Assembly: GCF_963678635.1 (NCBI RefSeq)
Contig: NC_087065.1
Coordinates: 31,808,375 to 31,872,374 of the forward strand
DNA: 64,000 nt
Direction of reading: 5' to 3'
From: Symsagittifera roscoffensis
Taxonomy: Eukaryota > Xenacoelomorpha > Acoela > Convolutidae
Below are positions 1 to 13,548 of this stretch, piece after piece. The first letter of the stretch is position 1. Each line of letters opens with the position of its first letter. Below the pieces are notes generated by a model. It worked only from the letters and a program-made list of their open reading frames with translations, was not told the origin of the DNA and made no database searches. Position numbers and translations under genes: made by a program.

Positions 1-738
1 AAACATCTGTTGTCTCAGCTTCATCACCTAACATAACAGCAATCATAAGCTCACTAATATCATTAAAAAACTAAATTTTTTTCTTAAAAAAATTTAAACC
101 ATTTTAAACTTAAATTCATTTACCTTTAAAAATCAGATCATTAAGGCTTATCCTTGGATCTTAATTAATTTCCTATTTCACTAAATTCAAAAACCTGATC
201 ATCAAGGCCTATCCTTGGATCAAAAAGAACAATTTTGTTCTCCCCCACCCACTTAGCAAGTGTCTAACGACCTCAAACGTCGATTCACTATCCAACCCTT
301 CCAAAAAACCCAAGACTAATAGAAATTTTTCAACAAAACTAATCATTCAAATTAGGATAAACAGTGAAAAACTTCGGTTATTCATCCTTCACTTGAACCC
401 TCCTCTTACCAGACCCAGGATAAATCTTAGACTTAGTAAGTTTAAAATAGTATCTAACGAACTACTCGCGTTCTAATTATACCTGAACCTTGTGGATCGA
501 TTTACTATTCTCCAACCCTTGAACACAATGACTACCCCTAAGTAAGATTAAAAAAGTTAACACCTTAGCTTATACTAGCCACGAGAAAGTAAAAAATCAT
601 TCTTCGGAATCGATATACTTTTCTCTCCAACCCTGAACAAATAGACCCAGGTTAAGCTAACCAAAAAATCGTAAGGACTAACAGTTTAAGAAAGTAGAAA
701 TCATCTAACAACTTTTTGCATCCCTCATCCTAAACCTT
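1..738 (+). other. Retroelement A 5' leader with internal repeats
   Basis: This is non-coding. A motif reading AAGGC-TATCCTTGGATC occurs twice (about 145-161 and 204-221). A second motif, a CGAT-like start followed by a CTCCAACCCT core, occurs three times (about 281-301, 497-520 and 608-633). A 7-bp inverted repeat with a TT loop (AGAACAA..TTGTTCT) lies at 226-241. The same leader is kept in copy B (55345-56581). Such repeats could form RNA structure for packaging or translation, but that is inference. Confidence 0.6.
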
Positions 739-1125
739 ATGTCATTCAAAAATCTAGGAAATAAACAAACAATCGTTTTACACAACTGTGAAACAGATAA
801 CAAAAAATACGATCTTGTAATCACACCTCAAACACAAACAGTTGGATATATTAGAACAAAACGACTAACAATAAAAAGAAAAATAATAAACAAACAAAGA
901 CAAATCACACGAAAAACATTTTCAAAAAATAGAAACGCATTTTCAGAATCAGAAGCCAGCAATTTAGATGAACTCTATAAATTAAAAGAATCGATTGATA
1001 AAAATTGTCCCATTCACGGTCAATTATATTTTTCCGACTCACAAACAACTTCAAATGCATCAAAAAGAGGAAAAAGAAGAATAAAAAAGCAATATAAACA
1101 CAAACCAGTACACTTGTATAATTAG
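739..1125 (+). CDS. Small basic protein upstream of gag (unknown)
   Basis: This 128-residue ORF ends 55 bases before the first gag ATG at 1181. It is rich in Lys and Arg, with a basic cluster at about residues 40-65 (TKRLTIKRKIINKQRQITRK) and another near the C-terminus (KRGKRRIKKQYKHK). There is no signal peptide or membrane segment. Copy B keeps the sequence but has lost the ATG, gained a stop near the front and lost the terminal stop. The basic clusters suggest nucleic-acid binding or nuclear transport. I recognise no family, so the function is open. Confidence 0.55.
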   Translation: MSFKNLGNKQTIVLHNCETDNKKYDLVITPQTQTVGYIRTKRLTIKRKIINKQRQITRKTFSKNRNAFSESEASNLDELYKLKESIDKNCPIHGQLYFSDSQTTSNASKRGKRRIKKQYKHKPVHLYN

Positions 1126-1180
1126 AATCAACCAATTAGACACATCGATAGTTATATATTAACAGTCATTAAACGAAAAA

Positions 1181-4100
1181 ATGAGCCACAGCCATACTCA
1201 AAGTGACGATAGTCCAGATGACGAAGAGGTTTACCCATTCCTCATAGATGCACCCGATAATAGAGGGCAGCATGACTTTTGCAAAGAGTTTACTCCTAAA
1301 TTTGTTTCAACCCGGAATCAGCCCATGCAAAGCAGAATTCCCAGATGTAAAAATGAAAAGACAAATTATTAAACATTATCTGAAAGATATATGTAATTTA
1401 ACACAACAATATGGAATCTATACCATAGAATTCAGCACACCAAATCCGAATCATCGAAAATATGTAATTCAGACAGACGATCTTGAATTAGAATTTTCAA
1501 AAGTATTCTTAGAATATATTAAAAGCATACAATATCATAACTCACAAAGAGCAAACTCCATATTTACTAACGAAGTTTTTGCAATAATATATAGCTATAT
1601 TTCAATATTAGAAAAAACAGAATTTCAAAGTATCTCACCAACTGAGACATCCAAACATACAAAAGTACGACATGAAATCACACTATTTTCAACCTTTCTA
1701 CATATAATCAAAAAAAATTTCACTAAAGACGAGGTTTCACGACACACAAAACATGACTTACAAAAAATTTTGGCATGGTTTATAATAGATTATTTCACAC
1801 ATAATATAGACTTAATTTCACAAGCAAGAAAAAATTTCAGACCTCAAAATCCAAACGATGATACTGCCATCACAGAACAGTCAGACTACGTTTGGGACCC
1901 TGAATGGTCTCATCATGCATTTATAAGTATCCAACAATCAATCTCAAGTCAAGCAATAAGTACAATATCTTATCAAAGAGATTATGTGAAAGTAGTACCA
2001 CTGACCATTGATGCAACACCACTAAACTACAATAAATTTTTACCCGATACGCGAAATAACAGTTTAAATTCGACCGTCATACACAATGAAAACCTTAATG
2101 GAACTAGAAATCTTACACAACAAGATATCCAAACACCATCACACTTCATAAATGAAGAAATTGTCAAAACAACAACAACTACACAACAAAGTATTTCACC
2201 AATACATCCAAATTTAACAACACCAAAAAATACAAATACTTCATTGTCCCAAGTAACCTTGCTATCAACCGTTAAACCTTCGGTTGCTCCAAAATATTCA
2301 CATATGGATTACCAAACATATAGACCTATGACAGTACCGTCAAAAACACGAAGAACGTTCACAAGAAACACTTTTGCAGAACACAATTATAATTATGCAC
2401 ATTCATCAAAAACAAACAATCCCGCAGGAAAAACTAATAATAATCATGTATGTTCTCACTATTGGGATAACCCAATGACAACAACCAACTCAGTAATTTT
2501 CGAACTAATTCACATCCTCCACAGGATCGTAGTGAAAATTAACCATTCTTTCAACAACAAAAAAAAAAAAAAGCAAGCACCTCATCATACGGATTACTTA
2601 TCATCTGATGATGATTATTTACAACCAGATATTTTTGCACCGTATACCCAAGAATATCGCGGACAAGGAGCGCAAAAACCTTATACATATAATGGAATTT
2701 TTTCTCCAAATCCAACAGATACACGAAATCAACAATCAATACAAATGCAAAATCCAACTAATATACAATCTTTTCAACCAATTCAACCACAAAACCCAAT
2801 GATTACACACTCGTATCAACCAACTCAAATGCAAAATGAAATACCACTCCCATGTTACCTTCAACAACACGAAATAACAAAAAATCAACTTTCAAGTTTT
2901 TCACAAACGCCAAATGCCGCAGAATCACTACAGATGACAATGAATCCATACCTTATGGGTGGATCATCAATAACATCAAAAAGATCATTAATGGTATTCA
3001 CAGGAACAGACCCTGAATATTCTGTAGAAGATTATTTAAATGCAGTAACAGCAAATTTAATTTTAAATATAGGACCTGAACAAATTAATACACCACTTCA
3101 TCAAAACTGGATACATCGACGCACAGCGTTGATACAAACAACTTTAGATTGCGCAGCTCAAAAATGGTTTTCAGTTCTACCTATAGAAATAAAATCAGAC
3201 TGGAAAAAATTTACACAAGAATTTTCAAAAATGTTTGACTCCGAAAAAAATAAACAACACCAAAGAGTTTTATGTAATGAAATTCGCAGATTACCAAATG
3301 AAACCATCAAACAATTAGCAGTACGTATCGAAACACTAGTTCGAAAAGCATATTCACTTAATACACATGACTATAAAAACACAAAAATGACAGAAATTTT
3401 AATGATGACTTTAACACCTCAATTAAGGAAAATAGCAATAAAAAAGAGAGCATCTCATCCTTCTTCAATTCGAGAGCCAGATTTAGATTTTCGAAAACTA
3501 GTAGACAAACTAGAGCAAGCGGAAATCACAATGAAACTTGAAGAAAATCTAAAACTACAATATGTTAATCGAAATGAAACAAACACTACACATATCAATA
3601 ACATACAGGAATCAGATACAGACCTAGTTGAAAAAATCACTGAAATACTAAATATTTATGAAAAACTCCCAAATTTTAAAGGCAAACCATCTTTCAAAAA
3701 ATGGTGTTATTATTGCCGACGATACGGACATAGTATTTCTGAATGTAGACAAAAACAACAAGATAACCAGAACAAACCTCAAAAGTATAAAGAACCAAAC
3801 AAATCATTCTATCAATATATGAAAAAAGATCAAAATCTACCAAACAAAAATGTATATAGTAACAACAGTTCAGGAAAACCACTTCCGAACAATACTAATT
3901 ACACAAGGAATCAATCACCATATAACTCAAGTTATAGAGGAAAATCACCAGAACGAAGAAACACAGAATTCTTCACAAAATCATTATAATCGACCAAATA
4001 GTCGAAATAACTATTCGAGATCAAATTCAAATACAACACAATTGGTTTCTAGATCCAATTCCCAATCAAACCCAAGAAATAAAAATTATTCCAATAATCA

Positions 4101-4776
4101 ATCACGAAACCCATCATATAACATAAGTAGAAACTATTCACATAATCGAAATAGAAGTTATTCGAACAATCGAAATCAGAATTACCCGAACAATCGATCA
4201 AGAAATAACTCATATAACAGATCAAACTATCACAGATCAAACGACAATTATCAAAACAGATCACGAAATAATTCACAAAATCGAAATTCAAGTTATAATA
4301 ATCAATATAGAAATTACTACCAATCACCACATAGGAATAATAACCATAATTGTAATTCTAAACATCGATACAGAAGTAGTACACCAAAACATCAAAGGCA
4401 TATTAATCAAGTACAGTCAAATGAAGAAACAACATCAGACCCCCCAGGTATTGATGACACAGGCAATAACGAACTACAACTAAATCAAATAAACTGTGGA
4501 TCATCAGACACAGAAAGTGATACAGAAAACACCATTTCCATCAATATGATAGCAGTCGAAAACGACTACGAACCTATTGTATATGAACAACCTTTTACAT
4601 CACATATATATGAAAATCAATTGGAACTCCTTCACAATTATTACATTGAACCCATCAATACTACACAAACTGCACAAGAAATAAACGAAATTAACACGGT
4701 AAATAAACCCAATGAAAATGACAAAACAAAACGCTTAAATACAAATCACATTTACCAAAATGTACAAAAAGATTGA
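1181..4776 (+). pseudogene. gag: Retroelement A gag (two frameshifts)
   Basis: The start at 1181 matches the start of copy B gag (54898). A one-base insertion near 1285 moves the reading frame, which then runs open to 3989; a deletion near 3970 moves it again into the frame running to 4776. Visible parts are an N-terminal domain, a Gln/Asn/Pro-rich linker, and a retrotransposon-gag capsid-like domain at about 3000-3500 (AQKWFSVLP, VLCNEIRRLP). A CCHC zinc knuckle lies at about 3705-3755 (CYYCRRYGHSISEC). An Asn/Arg/Ser-rich nucleocapsid tail follows at about 3990-4400, then an acidic spacer. The TGA at 4774-4776 is absent from copy B, where this frame reads on into protease. Confidence 0.88.
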
Positions 4777-7700
4777 CCCAAATTAAAAATCTGGATAATA
4801 CCATTTCTTTTAGAAAGTCCAAGAAACAAAGAATTTCAGCCACCAGACCTTGAAATTGATTTTTTAATTGATTCAGGAGCAGAATCAAACATTTTTAACA
4901 TTCCCACATGGAATGAAATCAAAACATTACACCCAAAATTAACGCCTCTTGCAACCTCAAGTAAACTAGCAACAGCACAAGGATCAACATTAGTAAATTA
5001 TGGAAAAGTTCAATTATTCCTCCTCCCCACACGAACAATGGAGCAAAATAAAATTCTAAACAAACCATTTAAACAAATATTTCATGTCACTGATATTAAA
5101 CACAATATCATTGGCATACCATTTATCTCGAAATATATACCAACAATTAACATCTTGAATAGTAAAATACTAATCAAAGATAAGTACACAAAAACAAAAA
5201 ATACAGCTCTAACATTTTTTCAAAGATTAAATAAACAACCACCATTCTTTTCAAAATTTTATTCAATTTATAACCAACAACGGAAACACCTGAAACCACT
5301 ATCAGGAAATATATATAACTTTTCAATAAAACAAGTTCACCAATATGATAAAAGTCAAAATAAACAACAACTCTTTATGTCAGACTTTGAATTTAAACCT
5401 ATCCATAAGTTTTTCAAAATCACGATTTCATCTATAAAATATTTGAAAAATACGAAATCAGACATCATTTCGTTACATGTGTATAACAATACACCGTATC
5501 AAGTAACATATCCTTAGGACTTTTAGGATATTGCGAAACAAACGCTACAATATCACCCGTACAAGAAAAAGCATACCGCGTGAATAATATACTCCAAATA
5601 TTAGATATTTGTCAATCCACAATTCTTAACGAAGAACTATCCATAAATAATATAATAACTAATGAAAAAAGAAATACAGATTATTTCACAAAAACCCCAT
5701 ATTTCAAACCTACATTCAACATAACAAACTACACAAAAGAACAACAACAATTTTTAACGATGTTTAATTTCCAACATTCACAAATAACACAAGACGAATT
5801 TGATAAGTTAGCAAAACAACTGTTAAAATAATCAACAGTCTATGCAACATCAAAATTTGATATTGGGAAAATCAGTTCATCACTAGATCTCCCGTTAAAA
5901 CCCGACGCAGTTTTCAAAAAACAAAGAGCAAGTAAAGTACCAATTCATTTACACGACAAAGTAAATAGATTACTCGATATTTTAGAACAATACAAAATTA
6001 TCTCACCGGTAAACAAAGAAGAACAACCAAAAGGTAACACATTTATTAACCCTGTCATCATCCTAGCAAAAGGAGAATCATTAAAAATAGTTTTAGACGC
6101 TAGATACCTCAATTCACTAATAGACGAATCAAAATGCAAATGGCCTATTGAACAAATACAAGTTATTTCAACAAAAATAAACGGAAAATGCTTTACAACC
6201 GCAGATATGAATAGTGCATACAATCAAATGCCACTAGATGAACAATCACGAGGTTTAACACAATTTGTTATTGGAAATCAATAATATGAATTCAACCGCC
6301 TATTCTATGGAATATCCATAGGACCAGCAGCATTTTCACCTTTTATGAGCAAAATTTTTAGACCACTAATACTTAAGAAAAACGCAATCACCTATTTAGA
6401 CGATGTTTTTAAGCAATCACAGACAAAAGAAGAAATGTTTACAGTTTTAGACCACTATCATAAAATACTTCAGAACGAAAATCTGAAGGCCGCCCCCGAT
6501 AAATCACACTTCTTTTTAACACGAGTTAAAATTTTAGGACATAATATAGAAATAAAGACAATCAATCCATTAAAATCACGCATTGATGCTATTCAAAAAC
6601 TTCAACCACCAACAAACAAAAAGAAAATCCGAGAATTCCTTGGAATGTTAAATTTCTTAAGCAAATACGTTTATAAAATGCAATTATATTTAAGACCATT
6701 TTATAACATCCTCAGACAACAAAATAATTTTGAATGGAATACTGAACATAAAACACGATTTGAACAAATTAAAAAACTTTTAACTGAACAAATTTCAAAC
6801 ACAATTCCAGATCCAAATCAACCATTCTATGCAATGTGCGATGCTTCAAATTTTGGCATCGGCGCAGCATTACTACAATCACACAATGGTACAAACAAAA
6901 TGAACCTTATATCAGCAAATTCCCGATTATTCACTCAAGCAGAGCTACGACTCTCAACTTTAATGAGAGAATGTACAGCTATAATTTATACGCTTACAGA
7001 ATATGAATTTCTGATACTTGGATCAAATCATCCAACAGTTCTATTCACAGATCATAAACCAATCATTTTTCTCTTTACACAAAAGTCAAATCCAAATCAC
7101 CGAGTTTATAGATTTCAATTAATTCTAATGAAAATTCCAAACTTACATATAGTTTGCACAGCAGGAAAGAATCTTGCATTACCAGATACATTAGGTCGAA
7201 ATACACCACCTGAATTACTTACACGAAAAACTACAGTTGAAATACCCAAAAATATAAAATTTTACCTGGCAGAAAACGAAACATCACCCCGACTAGAATG
7301 CAAATATGCAGTAAAAACTGAAATTGAACAATCACAGATAAATAACCTAAAACTCTTCCCACTTTACTTAGATTGCCAAAATAACCACTACGAAGGTGAT
7401 CTATTTGGAACATCAACTTTCAAACCAATTCCATACTCACAACAGATAAAAAATAACACCCAACAAAAACGAGTAAAACAACACTCGCATAAAAAAGACC
7501 TTTTTCCGTTAATTGAAAAAGAAAATTTAACTGATAAAATAGATTTATCAGGACCACAATTAAATGATTCAAAATACACAATAAATCAAGTTTTTGACCT
7601 CCATGACCCACTTGACACAATTCCTTTATCTAAATTAGAAATTGAAAACATTTTTCTCTCCCCAACAGATAAAATTACAATTAATAGCTTGAAACAATAT

Positions 7701-9426
7701 CAAAATCTTGACCCAGTAATTAGACAACTAAAATCATGGCACAAATACAAAACTAAGCCCGTAAAAGCAGATACAACAATTTTAGGAAATAAAACACTCC
7801 TCCGATATTTCCGAAAATTTAATAATACAACAATTAATGAAAACACAGACCTTCTAGAATATCAATTAAATGATTCTACAGTTCCCTGTCTCCCTTTAAG
7901 TATGATTCTAATAGCTTTTAAAATTTCACATACACAAAACATTAAAGGACACTCTGGATCAGAGAAAACATATACAAATTTCATACAATATTTTTATTTC
8001 CCAAATGCACCAATTTGGATAAAAGTACTATGCAATGATTGTATAGTATGTCAACTAAATAAACCTTATCCAAATCAAAAATTAAATTGCACAAAAACAA
8101 GATTTTAAAGGACAAATTTATATTTTAACCATCGTATTTCATTCGATACAAAAGGACCAATTTCACCATCATCTGAAGGAAACTCCTACATTATGGTAAT
8201 TGTTGACGCATTTACACATTATGTAGCACTTAACCCAGTACCACATTGTAACGCTTATTACGCTTACACAACACTTTATGAACACTGGATAGCCAAATTC
8301 GGATTACCCGAAATTTTAGTTACAGACAACGGTACAGAAGTTATAAATAATGAAATCATCACAGTATGTCATTTATATAACATTAAGCACAAACCGCGTA
8401 CATCTCATGCACCTTGGACAAACGGTTTAGTCGAAGGTATGAAGCGTTCACTACAAGAATATCTTAGATGTATCATAAATGGAAATGATGCAAGATACAC
8501 CGAATGGTCAGCAGATGTAAAATTATTTCCCTTAGCATATAATTCACAAATTACGACAACTCTAGGAATGTCAATATATGAAATGGTTTTTAATCGAAAG
8601 CCACGTAAACCAATTATGTTTACAGCAAACTCTCATAAAAATGCACAAGGTCATTGCCAACCGAATAAAGACTCAATTTGTTATTACCTACCTCTAAACA
8701 CGCACGATGAAGATCATTTTCATCATCCACAAATCCTTAATTTAGCCTCTGGTACACACACCGAATGGATTTTAAATAGAGATAAAAAACACAACGAAAT
8801 TTACCAAAAAGTAACAAAAAAATTGTTACAAAGGCAAAACATTAACGAACAAATAAATTCACGCTTTACACCAGCCTCCGAATTAAAAAATGGAACATTT
8901 GTCTTAATACATAATTTTAATACACAAAAAGGAATTTCTAAAAAGTTACAACCCCTTCGTAAAGGACCATACCAAATAATTGACAAACCCTTTGACGTAA
9001 CATAAAAAAATCACCGATTCAGACCAAAAAGAAATTGTTCAACACAGAAACAATCTATTGCCTTACTACCCAAAAGAATACGCACTACGTCAACTAACTC
9101 AATTATATTCTTTCACAAGTTTAAAAGTTATTCAAAATCACCCACATACGGAAAATGAAATAAATGAACAAAATGACATTCACCTTAAAAAACAAAATAA
9201 AAAATCAACAACAACCAAAAACAATACAAAAAAGCTAGATCAAAATATACCTCAAAAAGAAAGAAAAAATAGAAAAATGCTAGAAAAAATTATACCCCAA
9301 GAACAAGTCGAGAAATCAGAACATAGAGAGTCATCACGACTTAGAAATCAACCACGTAAAAACTACAAAACTTTCATCCCACAATCTAAAATATTTAAAA
9401 AAGTTGAATTTCAAAAACAACTTTAA
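4777..9426 (+). pseudogene. pol: Retroelement A pol (protease-RT-RNase H-integrase), multiply disrupted
   Basis: Aspartic protease begins near 4855 with the active-site motif DSGAES. RT spans about 5900-6800 with YLDDV near 6390. RNase H follows (CDASNFGIGAALL near 6840; TDHKPI near 7050). The integrase has a zinc-binding HHCC region (about 7930-8060), catalytic motifs VDAFTH (about 8205) and TDNGTE (about 8320), and a C-terminal basic tail to 9426. Breaks compared with copy B are a frameshift near 5510, TAA at 5829-5831, TAA near 6282, a frameshift near 8095 and a stop near 9003. The segment 6345-8108 is still open for 587 codons. Confidence 0.93.
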
Positions 9427-9969
9427 TTTTAAAATTTAATACTTTTTACACCTCTGAAACATTTTGAATTTTCATTTTTGTAAATAACATGCTGACCAAC
9501 ACGCAGCGATTCTAGTTCAAAATTAGCCAATAGGATTCATTCAATCCGTCACCTTCTATAACTCTAACACAAACCAATTAGACGAAAGATATTAAACTCC
9601 AGGCATATCTATAACTATAACCTTACAACCTCCAGGTCAAAAATAAGCAGACCACTCAAACTTGACAACTAAAATAAATACCACCATAATATCATAACCC
9701 TCCCTTATCTAACAACGCAAAGATCAACAATATTTAACCAACTTAGACCTCAAAAAACCCCCAAACAAAAATGTTAAATTAGCCTAAAGTAAAAGAACGA
9801 CCATATTAATTTAGCCATAAGTACAAAATTCTCAAAAATACCCCAGATCACCTGACAAATAAAAATAAAGTAAAAGAAGACCTCCCGAACACCATTAAAA
9901 TTCGCCCCCAACAACTTTTCACAAAACTCAACCCACTTGTCAAAAAACCAATAAATAATTCGACCACAC
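9427..9969 (+). other. Non-coding spacer between pol and membrane ORFs of copy A
   Basis: I see no coding potential here. The corresponding segment of copy B (about 46080-46680) is also non-coding but alignable, so the spacer is an inherited part of the element. It may hold a splice site or subgenomic promoter for the downstream genes; none is obvious. Confidence 0.4.
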
Positions 9970-10275
9970 TTGAAAATTGCCCCAAACAACAAAAAATATT
10001 CGACCAAGAAGCCATTTCTTAAATGCTCTTCTCTCGATCAGTCAACATGCTCTTCTCTCGAACAGTCAACGATCAGTCAACATAATTTCATAAACTTTTT
10101 AACAATATTTAAACTCTTATTCATATTTCTCTTTGATACTTTTGAAGCTTTTGTAATAATCTTAATCATTTTTTGCATTGTTTTTATAATTTTCTATTCC
10201 CTATTTGAAATATATCTCCAACTTTCCCAAGTCATTGACCATATTCACAGGTACAAAAACCCAAAATTTATTTAA
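9970..10275 (+). CDS. Small membrane protein of the retroelement (unknown)
   Basis: This 101-residue ORF has a polar N-terminal half and a long hydrophobic stretch at about residues 55-85 (FLTIFKLLFIFLF, FVIILIIFCIVFIIF). One long or two short membrane segments fit. It ends one base before the ATG of the next small membrane ORF, so the two probably share a transcript. Copy B keeps the hydrophobic stretch at about 45860-46060 in degraded form. The position between pol and envelope suggests an envelope-associated or viroporin-like role, which is inference. I recognise no family. Confidence 0.4.
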   Translation: MKIAPNNKKYSTKKPFLKCSSLDQSTCSSLEQSTISQHNFINFLTIFKLLFIFLFDTFEAFVIILIIFCIVFIIFYSLFEIYLQLSQVIDHIHRYKNPKFI

Positions 10276-10446
10276 ATGATACGAACCATTTTTAGTAGAA
10301 CAGATATTTTTTTACTATTTGTAATTTTTATAACATTTTTATCATCCCTCATATTGACAATATGCAAATGTATAAAGAAGGCATTCATAACATTCGCCTT
10401 AGCAACATTCCTTTTCAATTCTTTTTCTAGAAGAATACTACAATAA
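10276..10446 (+). CDS. 56-residue membrane protein of the retroelement (unknown)
   Basis: The ORF follows the preceding one directly. It has two hydrophobic runs (residues about 11-28, FLLFVIFITFLSSLILTI, and about 36-47, AFITFALATFLF) separated by CKCIKK. The same sequence is present in copy B at about 45675-45840. It is short, but its conserved position and composition in both copies support a real gene. The function is unknown. Confidence 0.4.
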   Translation: MIRTIFSRTDIFLLFVIFITFLSSLILTICKCIKKAFITFALATFLFNSFSRRILQ

Positions 10447-10449
10447 ACA

Positions 10450-11608
10450 TAAATTTTTTCACTAAAAAGAAATCAATTAAAAAACCCTCAAAAATTGCTA
10501 ACCAACAATCACACAGTCAGTCTTTACCGACAACATCCCAAGAAAACCCGACACCACCTACAACTACCCAAAACCCCCAAACATCTACACGAATTTATTT
10601 CCAAGATAACCCATATACCTTTGAAGAACGACACGCTCGCTTATCTGAACCACTAGAACCAGTTCAGCGACAGGCACCTCTAAGTGAACCAACATATAAC
10701 TTGTACTCAACACTACCACAAGAATTAAGTAGAATACGAAATATTAGTCAAAACCAAAATACAGTTGAAATAAATCGACAAATTATACATCCACGACGAA
10801 ATAGAAATTTTCAAACCCCCCGAGTTCATTTTGATATACCCCAATCCCCATCACCAAGTACTCCGGAAAACCCAATTAGCATATTACCGGAAACCCCTAC
10901 ACTTCTTTCACAACGTAGCCCCTCAAGTCTACCCTCAGATTACTTAGGTTCAATACCAACATCTGAACAAATACGTGAAAATCCCTTTAACCCCCCAAAC
11001 CAAACATCACGACTACCATATTGGACAACACAATCATTCACACAAGGTGAACCAAATTTAATAAATGATCCAATAGATATTTCTACGGATACAAAAACAT
11101 CATCATCACTACCAGAAACATTATCACTACCATCAACACCATCAATAAGCCAGATTTCACCGACGCCTTTCCCTTTAAATTTCCCAAATAACCTCGACGC
11201 TAGATATCGAGAACAATCATCAACAAATATCCCTTTAAGATTAGACTGGAACACATTCACAGCACCCCACCATTATTTGGACAACACCCAGAAAGTAACC
11301 GACTCCACAACTGGGCACTTAATAGATTACAATATAGACAAGATATCCACGAAGACATTCGTGACCATAACATCCAAATACTCCAACAAAATAGTCTACA
11401 ATTAAAATTTGAAATCACGGTTAAACTAAACAACATTGCTCAACATCCTTACCCATTAAACCCACCAAATATAACAGCTCAATCGCTACCACCACCATTT
11501 ATAACAACTGAAGTAATATATAAATACGACAGACATACCAAAAAGACAATTGGTTACATAACATTTTATAACCCGTACTCAGGATTATCATACACATGTA
11601 TATTCTAA
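10450..11608 (+). pseudogene. Pro/Ser/Thr-rich protein upstream of env (frameshifted in copy A)
   Basis: An open frame of about 380 codons is rich in Pro, Ser, Thr and Gln and looks disordered. It carries short basic patches near its start. In copy A it is broken by a lost base near 11265, giving an early stop at 11405; copy B reads on to a more ordered C-terminus (about 11400-11608 in A). The true stop overlaps the env ATG by 13 bases, so the two genes are tightly coupled. No ATG begins the frame in copy A, so the start may come from splicing. The function is unknown; a matrix or phosphoprotein-like role would be guesswork. Confidence 0.45.
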
Positions 11609-13548
11609 AAATAGTGATTTTTCTCCAACTCTTTTTTCTAATAATCTCCGATCAGAACATAAATCCTTCTCCCCGCACAGGACCCCAAGACTTATTAGTA
11701 ACACATTAGGATTGTGAAGAAAATTAACAAAAAACACTACACAAATATGCAATAAATCAAGTATCACAATGCGAAACGGAACCACAAGCTATTGAAACTA
11801 CAAATGTAATAGCGACACTCTATTCAAAAGCCCGAGCAACAACAGTCATAGGATAGAAATTTACAGCAACATTTTCCCAAAAAGAAAGTACATTGTTCAC
11901 AAGTTTCAAACGGAAACAAAAACCGACTTGACCATGAATCATTCTACCAAAGTAATATAGAACGACTTCTACATCTCAATCCCGATGATTGTAAAAACGA
12001 GTTACTCAGACTAAAATCACAAGAAATAAAAACACCGACAGAAAAATAGTATATTTTTTTAAGTCTTTGCCGATTCTGTACATCAAGCAGAACTTGAAAA
12101 GTATCAAGGACATATAAAACTAGATGGAAAATACCCATTCAACGGCGCACACGGAAGATTAACTTATGACATACACGATAAGCACTGGATACCACACATT
12201 GGTATAAATAATCCATCAAACTGCAAAGCAGACACAAAAAATAGAGGATATCAAGAAATAATGTTTTTCGATTGGAAAATACAACTCGAAAAAGTACAGC
12301 TCACACGAGATCTATCTGATAACACAATGATTCATCAAGGAATTAGACTACCTTGAAAAAATGATCAAAGTTATTGTGATCCTACAACACGAACACAAGC
12401 AACAATTGTTTGGTTTCCCGAAGATACATGTACAACATTTCAAGTAGCAAAAATACACGCTCGAATGATAAAATTTCACGAAAAATATTTTATACAATCA
12501 ATTCCATATGAACAAGTAATTCTATCATGAAAACAAAGTACTGATTTTCGAAACATCCATATTATAGAAAATAAATTAACACGTTTTCAAATATATCAAG
12601 AAACAGAAATCGCATGCAAATACAGAAACCCACTTCACAAAACACTATATTCTGAAATATTAGTTGAATACGAAAAAGGTTTCGACATGACCACTGGAAA
12701 AATGAAAATTGACCCTTATGCCACAGGTCATCCTCTACACGAAGGAACATCATATATACCAGTAAACTTTCAAAAAAGTAATGGTCAACCTGGTGGACAC
12801 CTAAAGCCACATGACACTAGAAGCACACGTTTACAAGAACTATCACTAATGAATAATTCTTATTTTGGTAATATCCACTATGATATCCACTTAGATATGA
12901 AGTTAGACTACACGATTAGTCGAATTTTTCAAGAAATGTCACTCTCCGAATTAGAAACACTTCATCAACTATGCGAATTAGAAATGACACAAATCCTACA
13001 GTCACTTGCACTAGCAGTATTAAAAAAACCCTACGCAGAATATTTATTATCAGGAAATAGATCAAATTTTCTAGACTACGAAGGAAACATTTTATGGTTT
13101 TATACTTTTACCAAAAAAGTATCACCACTATATGTTTTTGAAGATAAAAGATGCTATAAAAGAATCCCTATCTTTTATTTTAAAAAAGTACATTTTATTG
13201 ACACACTTTCAAGACGAACATATTTCTGGGATACCGCAGTCCCATGTGAATCAGAAAATAGCCACAATGTAGTACAATTGAACCCAGATGAAGATAAATA
13301 TTTTTTTTCCTACCCCATACCCCACGTTAATGCAATCACTCAAAAAATTTTCACCCGAAAGCATTAGAGCTATTGCTCGAAACCCAAATATCGATTTACA
13401 ATCAATTGGAATATATTCAAAATCCGATATCCAACATCACATTAGAACACAACAACCACAACCAATATGCCGTCCACAATCACAACTCAAAGGATTTAGA
13501 GTACGACTTGACTTCGCAGAAAAGGACTTCATTGAACTAGACCAATGA
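11596..13548 (+). pseudogene. env: Envelope-type glycoprotein, copy A (broken, C-terminus deleted)
   Basis: The ATG at 11596 is followed by a hydrophobic signal-like segment (ILKIVIFLQLFFLI). Ectodomain coding is interrupted by several stops and frameshifts (near 11710, 12050, 12355, 12530). The longest open piece is 12687-13367. Conserved Cys residues and blocks match copy B. The membrane anchor and tail are gone because of the large deletion at about 13455, so the last codons (to 13548) come from downstream sequence. See the copy B entry for family considerations. Confidence 0.7.

Noticed and set aside
10940-11260. 106-codon - strand frame opposite the Pro/Ser-rich ORF
   Set aside because: Antisense shadow of a biased composition; copy B has the same shadow at 44778-45185.
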